Below are positions 16,526 to 26,576 of a stretch of 64,000 nt of DNA, in pieces (the first letter of the stretch is position 1; the number at the start of each line of letters is the position of its first letter). Source of the DNA: Caulobacter sp. 602-1 (GTDB lineage: Bacteria > Pseudomonadota > Alphaproteobacteria > Caulobacterales > Caulobacteraceae); assembly GCF_003931565.1 (NCBI RefSeq), contig NZ_RRYI01000001.1, positions 186,001-250,000 on the forward strand. The letters are read 5' to 3'. The notes below the pieces were generated by a model, which worked only from the letters and a program-made list of their open reading frames with translations, was not told the origin of the DNA and ran no database searches. Both the position numbers and the translations under genes were made by a program.

Positions 16526-17182
16526 ATGAACACCCTGAACAAGCTTGGGCCGCTACTGGGCCGTCTGTTCGATTTGAGCGACACGGCGCGCCCCGTCTTC
16601 TCCGGCGTGCCCGCCGCAGAGCGCGAGCGGTTGATGCGCAGCAAGACCGAATATCTCGAGCTCTACGGCGCCCTGAAGGAATTCCCGCTGGCGGTGTCGC
16701 GGGAGACGGGCGCGCTGCTCTACATGCTGGCGCGATCGATCGGCGCGAAGACGATCGTCGAATTCGGGACCTCGTTTGGCGTCTCGACCCTGCACCTGGC
16801 CGCGGCCCTGCGCGACAATTGGGGGCACGGGGGTGGCGGTCGGCTGATCACCACCGAGTTCGAGGCCTTCAAGGCCGAGCGCGCGCAAGAGCACCTGGTG
16901 GCCGGCGGCCTGCTGGACCTGGTCGAGATCCGCCTGGGCGATGCGCTGCAGACCCTGGCCGTCGACCTGCCGGAGACGATCGACCTCGTCCTGCTGGACG
17001 GCGCCAAGGCGCTCTATCCGGACATCCTCGGTCTGCTGGAAAGCCGCCTGCGGCCGGGCGCGTTGATCATAGCCGACAACGCCGACTACGCGCCGGACTA
17101 TCTGGCGCGCGTGCGGTCGACCGAGGCTGGCTACCTGTCCGTGCCGTTCGGCGAGGATGTCGAGCTGTCGATGCGGCTCTAG
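16526..17182 (+). CDS. SAM-dependent O-methyltransferase (class I, catechol-type)
   Basis: The 218-residue protein has the SAM-binding stretch TIVEFGTSFGVSTLHLAAAL (about 75-94) and the metal/SAM motif LVLLDGAKALYP near residue 154-165, then IIADNADYAP, resembling caffeoyl-CoA/catechol O-methyltransferases. Substrate is unknown. A good SD (GGGAGA) precedes ATG 16526. Divergent from tetR, whose product likely controls it. Confidence 0.85.
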   Translation: MNTLNKLGPLLGRLFDLSDTARPVFSGVPAAERERLMRSKTEYLELYGALKEFPLAVSRETGALLYMLARSIGAKTIVEFGTSFGVSTLHLAAALRDNWGHGGGGRLITTEFEAFKAERAQEHLVAGGLLDLVEIRLGDALQTLAVDLPETIDLVLLDGAKALYPDILGLLESRLRPGALIIADNADYAPDYLARVRSTEAGYLSVPFGEDVELSMRL

Positions 17183-17186
17183 GCTC

Positions 17187-18074
17187 TTAAGGCCATTTCA
17201 CGGCTGGCGGCATCGAGCTGAGGATCGACTCGACATTGCCGCCGGTCTTGAGCCCGAACATCGTGCCGCGGTCGTAGAGCAGATTGAACTCGACATAGCG
17301 GCCGCGCTGGACCAGCTGCTGTTCGCGCTCGTCGGCGCTCCAGGCCTCGCCCATCCGGCGGCGGACCAGGGTCGGATAGATCTCCAGGAACGCCCGGCCG
17401 ACATCTTGAGTGAAGGCGAAGTCCCGCTGCCAGTCGCCGCTGTCGTGGTGATCGTAGAAGATGCCGCCGATACCGCGCGGTTCGTTACGGTGGGGCAGGA
17501 AGAAGTACTCGTCGCACCAGGCCTTGTACTTGGCGTACCAGTCCGGATCGTGCTTGTCGCAGGCCCGCTGGTAGGCGGCGTGGAAGTCGATGGCGTCCGG
17601 GAAGTCCTGCTGGCGCTGATAGCCGAGCAGGGGGGTGAGATCCCCGCCGCCGCCGAACCAGCTCTTGGTCGTGGCGATGAAGCGGGTGTTCATGTGCACG
17701 GCCGGCACGCGTGGATTGGTCATGTGCGCGATCAGGCTGATGCCGGTGGCGAAGAACCGCGGGTCCTCGGCCGCGCCCGGCATGTTCTTCGCCATCTCGG
17801 GCGTGAAGGTCCCGTGCACCGTCGAGACGTGGACGCCGACCTTCTCGAACAGGCGGCCGTGCATCATGCCCATGACGCCGCCGCCGCCGGCCTCCCGGTT
17901 CCAGGGCTTCTTCTCGAAGCGGCCGGGCGCGCCTGGGTAGAGATCGGCGGGCGCCTCGTCCTCCAGGCGTTCGAATTGCTCGCAGATCTGGTCGCGCAGG
18001 CTTTCGAACCAGGCGCGGGCCCTGACCTTCTTGTCGTCGAGGGCCAGAATTTCGAGATCTTGGTCGGTGCTCAT
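17187..18074 (-). CDS. hemF: Aerobic coproporphyrinogen III oxidase
   Basis: The 295-residue protein matches HemF along its length: [54 protein letters not shown] and [16 protein letters not shown] with the conserved histidines and arginines of the active site. It oxidatively decarboxylates two propionates of coproporphyrinogen III in haem synthesis using oxygen. It is monocistronic here, divergent from the thiolase. No FNR-type box was seen in the intergenic region. Confidence 0.95.
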   Translation of the reverse strand: MSTDQDLEILALDDKKVRARAWFESLRDQICEQFERLEDEAPADLYPGAPGRFEKKPWNREAGGGGVMGMMHGRLFEKVGVHVSTVHGTFTPEMAKNMPGAAEDPRFFATGISLIAHMTNPRVPAVHMNTRFIATTKSWFGGGGDLTPLLGYQRQQDFPDAIDFHAAYQRACDKHDPDWYAKYKAWCDEYFFLPHRNEPRGIGGIFYDHHDSGDWQRDFAFTQDVGRAFLEIYPTLVRRRMGEAWSADEREQQLVQRGRYVEFNLLYDRGTMFGLKTGGNVESILSSMPPAVKWP

Positions 18075-18189
18075 GTCGTCCGATTAAGCCGCCGCGCGCC
18101 GCCGCGCAAATCGGTCATGGCGATATTCGACAAGAACGGCGCGGCGGCCCCATATAGATCAAGGTCTCAGCGCCTTCCGGAGTTCGCCC

Positions 18190-19473
18190 ATGCCCGCCGC
18201 CGCCAAGTCCTCGGCCGATGTCTGGATCGCCTCGGGCGTCCGCACCCCGTTCGCCAAGGTCGACGGGCCGCTGGCGTCCTACGACGCGATCGAGCTTTCC
18301 GTGCCAGTCGTGAAGGCGATGCTGGCGAAAGGGGCGCGGCCTGATTTCGCGGTCTGGGGCACGGTCATTCCGAACCTGACCTGGAGCAACCTGGCGCGAG
18401 AGGTCTTGCTGGACGCCGGGGCCGACCCGACCATTCCGGCCTTCTCCACGATCATGGCCTGCTCGACCAGCATGATCGGCGCGATCGAGGCGGCCGGCAT
18501 GATCGACGGGCGCGGTCGAGATCTCGCCTTGGTCGGCGGCGTCGAGAGCATGAGCCGGGTGCAGATCGGCCTTTCGGTCGCCCTCTCGGATTGGATCCGC
18601 AAGTTCCAGGGCGCCAAGACCGGCGGCCAGCGTCTCCAGGCCCTGGGCGCGCTGAACCTGAAGGACGTGAAGCTGTTCATCCCCAAGGTCGCCAACCGGG
18701 TCACGGGCCTGTCGATGGGCGAGCACACCGAGATCACCGCCAAGGAATGGGGCCTGTCGCGCGCCGACCAGGACGCTATCGCCTTCGCCAGCCACCAGGG
18801 CGCGGTGAAGGGCTGGGAGGAAGGTTTCTTCGACGACCTGGTCATCCCGATCGGCGGCGCCAAGCGCGACACCATCCCGCGCAAGGACTCGACGCTGGAG
18901 AAGCTGGCCAAGTTGGGGCCGGCCTTCGACAAGACCAGCGGCAAGGGCACGCTGACGGCCGGCAACTCCTCGCCCCTGACCGACGGGGCCGCGGCGATCT
19001 GGGTCGGCTCCGAGGCCGGCATGGCCCGCCTGCCGTCAGAGACCCCGAAGGTGAAGATCGTCGATCACGAGGTCACGTCGATAGACTTGCGGCACGAGGG
19101 CCTGCTGATGGCCCCCGCCTATGGCGTGCCGCGCATGCTGGCCCGCAACGGCATGACCTATGCCGATGTCGGGCTGTGGGAGATCCACGAGGCCTTCGCC
19201 GCCCAGGTGCTGTCGCACATCGCGGCGTGGGAAAGCGCCAAGTTTCTCAGCGACAAGGCCGGCGTCACTGCGCCGATGGGCGCGTTCCCGCGCGATCGCA
19301 TGAACCCGTTCGGCGGCTCGCTGGCGCTGGGTCACCCGTTCGGGGCGACCGGAGCGCGGATTCTCAGCCAGGCGGTGAAGGAGCTGGCCGCCCGTCCGAA
19401 GGGCGAGCGCGCGATCGTCAGCATCTGCGCCGACGGTGGTCAGGGCACGATGATGCTGCTGGAGAGCGCGTAA
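18190..19473 (+). CDS. Thiolase (acetyl-CoA C-acyltransferase family)
   Basis: The 427-residue protein has the three thiolase signatures: nucleophile cysteine in TIMACSTSMIGAIEAAG (about residue 95), GGVESMSRV, and the C-terminal GHPFGATGARI with SICADGGQG containing the second cysteine. The insertion between halves and the WEIHEAFAAQV motif fit the FadI/trifunctional-type long thiolases of beta-oxidation rather than biosynthetic PhbA. No fadJ partner is adjacent. Followed by a single-hairpin repeat (copy D). Confidence 0.9.
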   Translation: MPAAAKSSADVWIASGVRTPFAKVDGPLASYDAIELSVPVVKAMLAKGARPDFAVWGTVIPNLTWSNLAREVLLDAGADPTIPAFSTIMACSTSMIGAIEAAGMIDGRGRDLALVGGVESMSRVQIGLSVALSDWIRKFQGAKTGGQRLQALGALNLKDVKLFIPKVANRVTGLSMGEHTEITAKEWGLSRADQDAIAFASHQGAVKGWEEGFFDDLVIPIGGAKRDTIPRKDSTLEKLAKLGPAFDKTSGKGTLTAGNSSPLTDGAAAIWVGSEAGMARLPSETPKVKIVDHEVTSIDLRHEGLLMAPAYGVPRMLARNGMTYADVGLWEIHEAFAAQVLSHIAAWESAKFLSDKAGVTAPMGAFPRDRMNPFGGSLALGHPFGATGARILSQAVKELAARPKGERAIVSICADGGQGTMMLLESA

Positions 19474-19517
19474 GCGCGACAGCCAAAAGTGGACGCCGGT
19501 TTTGGCGCCCGTCGCGC
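19474..19517 (+). repeat. Dispersed intergenic hairpin, copy D
   Basis: GCGCGAC-A-GCCAAAA, an 11-base loop starting GTG, then TTTTGGC-GCCC-GTCGCGC. The inner stem is GCCAAAA/TTTTGGC where copies A-C have GCCGAAA/TTTCGGC, and the outer stem differs too, with pairing kept. It lies just after the thiolase stop and may act as its terminator. Confidence 0.7.
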
Positions 19518-19669
19518 GTCAACGAAAAGCCTAGGTCAGGGCCGTGAAGATCAGGGCCACGACGGCGACGTCGAAGATGCGGATGGCGACGGACAGCATG
19601 CGAAAACCCGTGGGCGATGAACTCGCCAACGCATAAGCAAGACGGGCGCCAACCCCACGGTTCCCGCTG

Positions 19670-19972
19670 ATGGCTCTGTTCTTCGACGCCGCCTGGTACG
19701 ACGACCGTCTCGCCGAGCGCGGTCTTTCCCGTACGATCCTGGCCGCCGCGGCCGGTATGACCGAGGCCGATCTGGCGCTGGCCTTCAAGGATCAGCGCGA
19801 GTTGTCGATGCGGGAAGTGTCTGTCTTCGCCGAGCTTTTGGGCGTTTCGCCGGCGGAGGCCGCGTCCCGCGCCGGCGTGCGGCCGCCACCGGCCAGCGAC
19901 GCCCAGCGCCTCGCGGCGCTGGAGGCGCGGGTCGCCGCGCTCGAGGCCGAGCTGGCGCGCCTGAAAGGCTAG
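19670..19972 (+). CDS. Small XRE-like helix-turn-helix protein with coiled-coil tail
   Basis: The 100-residue protein has an N-terminal helical segment (about 10-68) whose spacing, LSRTILAAAAGMTEADLALAF, resembles an XRE-type helix-turn-helix, followed by a heptad-rich tail AALEARVAALEAELARLKG that should form a coiled coil. It is probably a dimeric DNA-binding protein; targets are unknown. It converges on the next gene with a four-base overlap. Confidence 0.7.
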   Translation: MALFFDAAWYDDRLAERGLSRTILAAAAGMTEADLALAFKDQRELSMREVSVFAELLGVSPAEAASRAGVRPPPASDAQRLAALEARVAALEAELARLKG

Positions 19973-20298
19973 ATCTTGGTCTTCTTCAGCAGGCCCGTTG
20001 GGGGACGGCGATCGGCCGGACCGGAATATTCCGTCCCGAGATAGGTCGATCTGGCCGTATCGAGCACTTCCTGCCCACCACGCAGGCCGCGTTTCTGTCC
20101 GGACTGGCCCATGACGTGCGCGGCGAAGGCGGCGAAGCCTCCCCGGCGCGGCGGGGGTTCCTGACGCGGTGGGGGGGCGTCTTCCTCCACGACGAACACG
20201 ACCTCTTCTTCGGCCTCCGGACGCTCGCCATCGCGCGGCGCCGGCAAGGCGCGGCGCGCGGGACCAGGGCGTCGAAGAGGATCGATCGGGCCGCTCAT
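19969..20298 (-). CDS. Conserved hypothetical protein
   Basis: The 109-residue product has a proline/glutamate-rich N-terminal half and a more conserved-looking C-terminal part (AAHVMGQSGQKRGLRGG, ARSTYLGTEYSG). No signal peptide or membrane segment is present. I do not recognise a function, although the C-terminal pattern looks like a small family restricted to related alphaproteobacteria. It lies downstream of phaR on the same strand, 49 bases away. Confidence 0.6.
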   Translation of the reverse strand: MSGPIDPLRRPGPARRALPAPRDGERPEAEEEVVFVVEEDAPPPRQEPPPRRGGFAAFAAHVMGQSGQKRGLRGGQEVLDTARSTYLGTEYSGPADRRPPTGLLKKTKI

Positions 20299-20347
20299 GG
20301 TGAAGAGCCTAGAAGCCGGACGGTTAAGAACGGCTGGAGCGTCTTGG

Positions 20348-21013
20348 TTAAGACTTGTTCGCCAGTTTGGCCAACTGCTCCTGCATCGCCTCCATCTGGC
20401 GCTTCAGGTCCGCGAGGGAGTCGTCGCCGGCGGGAGCGGGCGGGGGTGTCGGCTGAGGCTCCGCGGGCGCCGCGCCGCCGTCTTCTGGGCGCACATAGGC
20501 GAACGGCGAGAACATCTTCATGGCCCGGTCGAACAGAGCCATGTTCTGGCGGATCTGTTCTTCATAGACGCCCATGCCGGGGATCTTGCCGGGGGCCAGC
20601 CCCGCGAACTGTCCGCGCATGCGTTCCTGCTGCTTGGAGAAGCTTTCCAGCGACATCTCCAGGTACGACGGCAGGAAGGCCTGCATCGAGTTGCCGTAGA
20701 AGCCGATCAGCTGACGCAGGAACTGGATGGGCAGCAGGTTCTGGCCGCCGCCGCGGTTCTCTTCCTCGAAGATGATCTGGGTCAGGACCGAGCGGGTGAT
20801 GTCGTCATTGGTCTTGGCGTCATAGACCACGAAGTCGACGCCCTCCTTCACCATGTCCGACAGGTGTTCGAGGGTCACGTAGGACGACGAGGCGGTATTG
20901 TAGAGACGACGGTTGGCGTACTTCTTGATGATGACGCGCTGACCCGCCGCCTTCTCGGCGCCCGCCTTTTCGGTGTTGGCGGCCGTTTCGCCTTTTTCAG
21001 GGTTCTCGGACAT
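20348..21013 (-). CDS. phaR: Polyhydroxyalkanoate synthesis repressor PhaR
   Basis: The 221-residue protein has the PHB/PHA accumulation regulator DNA-binding domain, IIKKYANRRLYNTASSSYVTLEHL (split here as the family core from about residue 28), followed by IIFEEENRGGGQNLLPIQFLRQLI and a PHB-binding region around YGNSMQAFLPSYLEMSL. The tail is proline/alanine-rich then helical. PhaR binds both DNA and nascent PHB granules and represses phasin and itself. It is divergent from phbA-phbB, consistent with control of this cluster. Confidence 0.93.
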   Translation of the reverse strand: MSENPEKGETAANTEKAGAEKAAGQRVIIKKYANRRLYNTASSSYVTLEHLSDMVKEGVDFVVYDAKTNDDITRSVLTQIIFEEENRGGGQNLLPIQFLRQLIGFYGNSMQAFLPSYLEMSLESFSKQQERMRGQFAGLAPGKIPGMGVYEEQIRQNMALFDRAMKMFSPFAYVRPEDGGAAPAEPQPTPPPAPAGDDSLADLKRQMEAMQEQLAKLANKS

Positions 21014-21030
21014 TTCGTTCCCTAGGGTAG

Positions 21031-22407
<1,377 letters not shown>

Positions 22408-22529
22408 GGGCACACGCGGCGGCTGACTAAAAACCTTCGCGCAACCTTAACCGTGGCCGCGCGCTTTCAGCCTTGCTGGGGCGCGCGGATCACGTGAACC
22501 ATAAGAAAACTGCGTTCGGGAGAGATCAG

Positions 22530-23252
22530 ATGACGAGAGTGGCTTTCGTGACCGGCGGCACCCGCGGAATCGGCCGGGCGATCTGCGAACGATTGATCGC
22601 CGACGGCCACAAGGTGGCGGCGGGCTATTCCGGCAACGAGGAGGCGGCCGCGGCCTGCGCCAAGGCGCTGGGCGTGATGGTGGTGAAGGGCAATGTCGGC
22701 TCGTTCGACGACTGCGCCGCCGCCGTGAAAAAGGTCGAGGCCGAGCTCGGCCCCATCGACATCCTCGTCAACAACGCCGGCATCACCCGCGACGGCATGC
22801 TGCACAAGATGACCTACGAGCAGTGGTCCGAGGTGATACGGGTCAACATGGACTCGGCCTTCAACATGACCCGTCCGGTGATCGAAGGCATGCGCGACCG
22901 CGGCTGGGGCCGCATCGTCAATATCAGCTCGATCAACGGCCAGAAGGGCCAGATGGGCCAGACCAACTATTCGGCCGCCAAGGCCGGCCTGATCGGCTTC
23001 ACCAAGGCGCTGGCGCTCGAGAACGCCAAGAAGGGCGTGACGGTCAACGTGATCTGCCCCGGCTATATCGACACCGAGATGGTGGCGGCCGTGCCCGAGA
23101 ACGTGCTGGCCCAGATCATCGCCGGCATCCCCGTGGGTCGCCTGGGCAAGGGCGAGGAGATCGCCGACATGGTCTCGTTCCTGTCGGGCGAACGCGCCGG
23201 CTTCGTCACCGGCGCCACGCTGAGCCTCAACGGCGGCCAATACATGGCCTGA
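22530..23252 (+). CDS. phbB: Acetoacetyl-CoA reductase
   Basis: The 240-residue SDR has TGGTRGIGRAI near the N-terminus, NNAGITRD (81-88), and the triad Ser134, Tyr147, Lys151 (QTNYSAAKAG). The sequence ISSINGQKGQMGQTNYSAAK is the PhaB hallmark of NADPH-dependent acetoacetyl-CoA reductases, giving (R)-3-hydroxybutyryl-CoA for PHB synthase. ATG 22530 has GGGAGAGA upstream and is preferred to the earlier start at 22473. phaC is not in the window. Confidence 0.93.
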   Translation: MTRVAFVTGGTRGIGRAICERLIADGHKVAAGYSGNEEAAAACAKALGVMVVKGNVGSFDDCAAAVKKVEAELGPIDILVNNAGITRDGMLHKMTYEQWSEVIRVNMDSAFNMTRPVIEGMRDRGWGRIVNISSINGQKGQMGQTNYSAAKAGLIGFTKALALENAKKGVTVNVICPGYIDTEMVAAVPENVLAQIIAGIPVGRLGKGEEIADMVSFLSGERAGFVTGATLSLNGGQYMA

Positions 23253-23268
23253 CGCGGGCTGATCCTGG

Positions 23269-23334
23269 TTCCCCGAAGTCCAAGGCTTGACGCCGACTGT
23301 TGCGGTTGGGCCTCATGCCGCCGGCTTCGGGGAA
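23269..23334. repeat. Long inverted repeat after phbB
   Basis: Perfect 10-bp arms TTCCCCGAAG and CTTCGGGGAA flank 46 bases that contain a possible inner pairing. It begins 17 bases after the phbB stop. It may be a terminator with an extended loop, a structured RNA, or a small mobile repeat; no second copy was noticed in the window. Confidence 0.5.
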
Positions 23335-23386
23335 TGGACGTTAACGCGTCCAAGATTCGCCCCAGTCGGCGGGCAGTACGGATCGC

Positions 23387-24169
23387 ATGAAATTCTGTAA
23401 GGCGGAGTTGGCTGACCTCGGGGCCCGTGCGTCCCTGGCGATCGCGGCTCTGATGGTCATGACGGCGTCCGCGAACGCCCAGCAGCTTCCGCATTCGCTG
23501 CGGGACGCCTTGCTTGGTCATAAGGGACCGGCCGAGGCCCGCCGCGTCGCCGCCCCGCCGGTGGGGCGCTATGTCTCCGAAAGCGGCGGCGCCTTCATCT
23601 TCGACCAGGCCGCGCCCCAGCCGCTGATGAAGTTCGACAACAGCGCCGAGGTCTGGGTGCTGTCGGCCCAGCCAGCCTCGCGCGGCGACACCATCTACCG
23701 CAACGATCTTGGCGAGCCCGTGCTGCGGGTGACCAAGCTGGGCGGCATCATCCTGTTCACCGACGACGCCCCGATGGGCGCGGCGGCCGCCCTGTCGGGC
23801 CGCGCCTCGTCGATCCAGCCGCCGGCGATCATGTCGTTCAACGTGTTCGTCCAGCGCGTCCGCATCGCCACGGCCCGCGCCAGCCGCGCGGCCCAGCGTG
23901 ATATCGAGTTCTCGACCGTCGAGGACGTGCGGCCCGAGACCTCGGTCCTGGCCGCCGACTCCGCCACCGTCGTGGCCGAGGCCTTCGAGCGCATGGCTCG
24001 CAAGGGTGACCGCTCGATCATCGCCAAGGTCTTCCGCGTCCTGCTGGCCGAGGGCCGCAAACCGTCAGCGGCGCTGAAGGACGGGGCGCTGACCATCACC
24101 TATTCGCCGGACCAGGGCCTGGCCGGCCGGCCATCGTCCAAGCGGATCATCAAGGTCATGAACCGCTGA
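23387..24169 (+). CDS. Secreted hypothetical protein (possibly DUF4908)
   Basis: The 260-residue product has a signal peptide (hydrophobic LAIAALMVMTASANA ending about residue 31) and a mature region with GRYVSESGGAFIFDQ, EVWVLSAQPASRGDTIYRNDLGEPVLRVTKLGG in pieces, a pattern I associate with DUF4908 of Caulobacterales. This assignment is from memory and moderate. The basic C-terminus and absence of catalytic motifs give no function. Expected in the periplasm. Confidence 0.7.
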   Translation: MKFCKAELADLGARASLAIAALMVMTASANAQQLPHSLRDALLGHKGPAEARRVAAPPVGRYVSESGGAFIFDQAAPQPLMKFDNSAEVWVLSAQPASRGDTIYRNDLGEPVLRVTKLGGIILFTDDAPMGAAAALSGRASSIQPPAIMSFNVFVQRVRIATARASRAAQRDIEFSTVEDVRPETSVLAADSATVVAEAFERMARKGDRSIIAKVFRVLLAEGRKPSAALKDGALTITYSPDQGLAGRPSSKRIIKVMNR

Positions 24170-24232
24170 TCGACCTCGGGTCATTGAGTTCTAGCGAACA
24201 TCGTTCTTCAAGCGTAACCATAAGTCCTCAGC

Positions 24233-24252
24233 GACCATTTACCCGAATGGTC
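24233..24252. promoter_or_regulatory. Palindrome upstream of lacI-type gene
   Basis: Seven-base arms GACCATT and AATGGTC are separated by six bases, about 107 bases upstream of the LacI-family start. It lacks the central CG typical of LacI sites, so ownership is uncertain. Confidence 0.3.
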
Positions 24253-24358
24253 TAGCTTGATGGCACACGGCTTCGATGGCGCCGCCGCGCGGGATCAACC
24301 CCGCTAGTGCGACGCCAGCGAGGCTTTTCGTGCATCCGCAAGGTTCTATTGTCTGGTC

Positions 24359-25396
24359 ATGGAAAGCTCCGACCTCGCCGAGTTTCCTGAACGTGGGCGG
24401 CTGAAGATGGCCGACATCGCCCGCATGGCGGGCGTGTCGATCTCGACGGTGTCGCGCGCTCTGGCGGGCAATCCATTGATCCCCAAGACGCTGCGCGACC
24501 AGATCGTCGAGATCGCCCAGACCCACGGCTATGTCGTCAACCAGTCGGCGCGGTCCCTGCGCCTGCGCAAGACCGACACCATCGGCGTCATCATTCCGCT
24601 GGCCCACGAGGCGGGGCAGCTGATCTCCGACCCGTTCTTCCTCGAGATGTTCGGGAGGCTGGCCGACGAGATTACGCGCCGCGACTACTCCGTCCTGCTC
24701 AACAAGGTGGTCGTGACCGAACCGGGCTGGCTGGACCGCATCATCCAGTCGCATCGCGCCGATGGCCTGGTTCTGATCGGCCAGAGCACCCAGCATGAGG
24801 CGCTGAACGTCGTCGCCGACACCTACAGGCCTATGGTGGTCTGGGGCGCCCAACTGCCGGGCCAGCGCTATTGCGCGGTGGGCAGCGACAACGTTCAGGG
24901 CGGTCGACTGGCCGTCGCGCACCTGGCCGCCACCGGCCGTAAGCGCATCGCCTTCCTCGGCGCGGTCCACGCGCCCGAGGCCGCTCAGCGTTTCGAGGGC
25001 TACAAGCAGGGCTTGGCGGAGGCGGGCCTTCCTTTCGACCCGAGTCTGGTCGTGCCCGCGCCCTACATGATGGAAGAGGCTCAGGAAGCGATCGCGGCCT
25101 TCTTGGCGACAGGCGCGTCGTTCGACGCCGCCTTCGCCTTCTCGGACGTCATCGCCCTGGCGGCGATCAGCGCCCTGAATGCGGCCGGCAAGAGCGTGCC
25201 TGGCGACGTGGGGGTGGTCGGTTTCGACGACATCGTCCTGGCCCGTTACGGCAATCCGCCCTTGACCACGATCCGACAGGATCTCGCGTTCGGGGCCCGG
25301 GCGATGGTCGACCTGCTGTTCCGCCGCATGGCCGGCGAGGATGCGCCCGGGACCCTGTCGCCGGTCGAACTGGTGGTGCGCGGCTCAAGCGTTTAG
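24359..25396 (+). CDS. LacI-family transcriptional regulator
   Basis: The 345-residue protein has the LacI helix-turn-helix MADIARMAGVSISTVSRAL (17-35), the hinge helix region NQSARSLRLRKTDTIGVIIP and a periplasmic-binding-protein-like effector domain ending with VGFDDIVLARYGNPPLTTIRQD. Such regulators sense sugars or related metabolites. No transporter or sugar enzyme is adjacent, so the regulon is elsewhere. Start chosen at ATG 24359, the only ATG before the HTH without truncation. Confidence 0.9.
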   Translation: MESSDLAEFPERGRLKMADIARMAGVSISTVSRALAGNPLIPKTLRDQIVEIAQTHGYVVNQSARSLRLRKTDTIGVIIPLAHEAGQLISDPFFLEMFGRLADEITRRDYSVLLNKVVVTEPGWLDRIIQSHRADGLVLIGQSTQHEALNVVADTYRPMVVWGAQLPGQRYCAVGSDNVQGGRLAVAHLAATGRKRIAFLGAVHAPEAAQRFEGYKQGLAEAGLPFDPSLVVPAPYMMEEAQEAIAAFLATGASFDAAFAFSDVIALAAISALNAAGKSVPGDVGVVGFDDIVLARYGNPPLTTIRQDLAFGARAMVDLLFRRMAGEDAPGTLSPVELVVRGSSV

Positions 25397-25508
25397 CGGC
25401 GTTTTGCCGATCGGGATCCTTCACGAGATCGAAGGCCCGCGCCGGCGGCGACCGCTGGACAAGCAGCGGCGCCGGGCATCCGCGCTCCGGCGTTCGCTGG
25501 GGCCGTTT

Positions 25509-25949
25509 CTAGGCCGCTTCGACGCCGATCGACTTCAGTTCCTTGAGGAAGCGGGCCAGGCTCTGGTGCGAACGGCGCAGGCCCTGAACGACCTCGGGCT
25601 TGGACAGGGCCGATTGCGGGACGATGAAGCCCTCGCGGCCGACGCGCTGGGCCATGCCCTTTTCCAGCATCTCGACGAAGCGGCGGCGCACGGTCTCGTA
25701 GGGCAGGGCCAGCGAGTCGGCCACCTGGCGCACGGTCAGGGGGCGACGCTCGTGGTCCGGGGGAATGTCGTCGACCTCGGCATAGAGGCCACCTCGGATG
25801 TGCGAGCAATTGCCCGCCCAAAGGGTCGTGAAAACGAGGGCGTAGAGGAGGTCCGAACCATGGACTTCGTTAGCGATCTCGACCCAGCGCAGAATGTAGT
25901 CCGTCGCGTAGCGGGTCGCCGCGCGAGCGTTGATGTACTCATCGGACAT
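25509..25949 (-). CDS. Winged-helix hypothetical protein
   Basis: The 146-residue protein has a helical N-terminal half (RWVEIANEVHGSDLLYALVF) and a segment RPLTVRQVADSLALPYETVRRRFVEM at about 69-94 that looks like a Crp-type or GntR-like winged helix-turn-helix, followed by GREGFIVPQSAL as a wing. No effector domain is evident. Probably a small DNA-binding regulator; no target is suggested by neighbours. Confidence 0.65.
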   Translation of the reverse strand: MSDEYINARAATRYATDYILRWVEIANEVHGSDLLYALVFTTLWAGNCSHIRGGLYAEVDDIPPDHERRPLTVRQVADSLALPYETVRRRFVEMLEKGMAQRVGREGFIVPQSALSKPEVVQGLRRSHQSLARFLKELKSIGVEAA

Positions 25950-26093
25950 AGGTTACTCGGTTCCCCAGGGTCGACGTTGCGACGCGACGTGAAAAGGATT
26001 GCATGGCTCGATGAACGACGCCATGCGACCAAGTTGCCCACTATGGGTACCCTATCTGAGCATCCGCGACCGGTTGTCGCAGGCATGGAGGGC

Positions 26094-26576
26094 TCAGGTT
26101 TTCGAGGGCTTCCAGTCGGGGGGCGCCAGCTCGAAGCCCTCGAAACGGAAGCCCGGGGCGACAGTGCAGCCGACCAGGGTCCAAGCGCCCAGGCTGACCG
26201 CGGTCTGCCACCACAGCATCGGCACGACCACCTGCGGCCGGCAGCCGGCGCGCAGGTCCGGACCCAGGACATGGGCCGCGGCGCCCCGGCCGTCGGGCGG
26301 CGACAGGGTGATCGAGATCGGCGCGCCGGCGTACCAGTGCCAGGTCTCGACGGCGTCGACACGGTGCCAGGCCGACATCTGTTCGGCCTCGAGCAGGTAG
26401 TAGATGCAGGTGGAATGGGCGCGGCCGTCGGGACCGGGTTCGTCTTCGAAGGTCCGCTTGTACCAGCCGCCCTCGGGATGGGGCTGCATGTCCAGCATGC
26501 GGATGATTTCCTTGGCGCCTAGGTCGCCGGCGATAGCCCGCTCCGAAATGTTTGGGTCGATCACGCTGTCACTCAT
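26094..26576 (-). CDS. DUF985 cupin protein
   Basis: The 160-residue protein carries the cupin_5/DUF985 signature: MQPHPEGGWYKRTF, STCIYYLLEAEQMSAWHRVDAVETWHWYAG as the first barrel motif, and GCTVAPGFRFEGFELAP at the end. Members are related to sugar-binding or RmlC-like cupins of unknown activity. It overlaps the gloB stop by four bases and is co-transcribed with it. Confidence 0.88.
   Translation of the reverse strand: MSDSVIDPNISERAIAGDLGAKEIIRMLDMQPHPEGGWYKRTFEDEPGPDGRAHSTCIYYLLEAEQMSAWHRVDAVETWHWYAGAPISITLSPPDGRGAAAHVLGPDLRAGCRPQVVVPMLWWQTAVSLGAWTLVGCTVAPGFRFEGFELAPPDWKPSKT

Noticed and set aside
17157..18344. 395-aa plus-strand ORF opposite hemF
   Set aside because: Antisense shadow of hemF; no domain seen.
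19531..19599. 22-aa minus-strand ORF MLSVAIRIFDVAVVALIFTALT
   Set aside because: It looks like a single-pass micro-protein, but there is no Shine-Dalgarno and no homologue evidence; too short to support without expression data.
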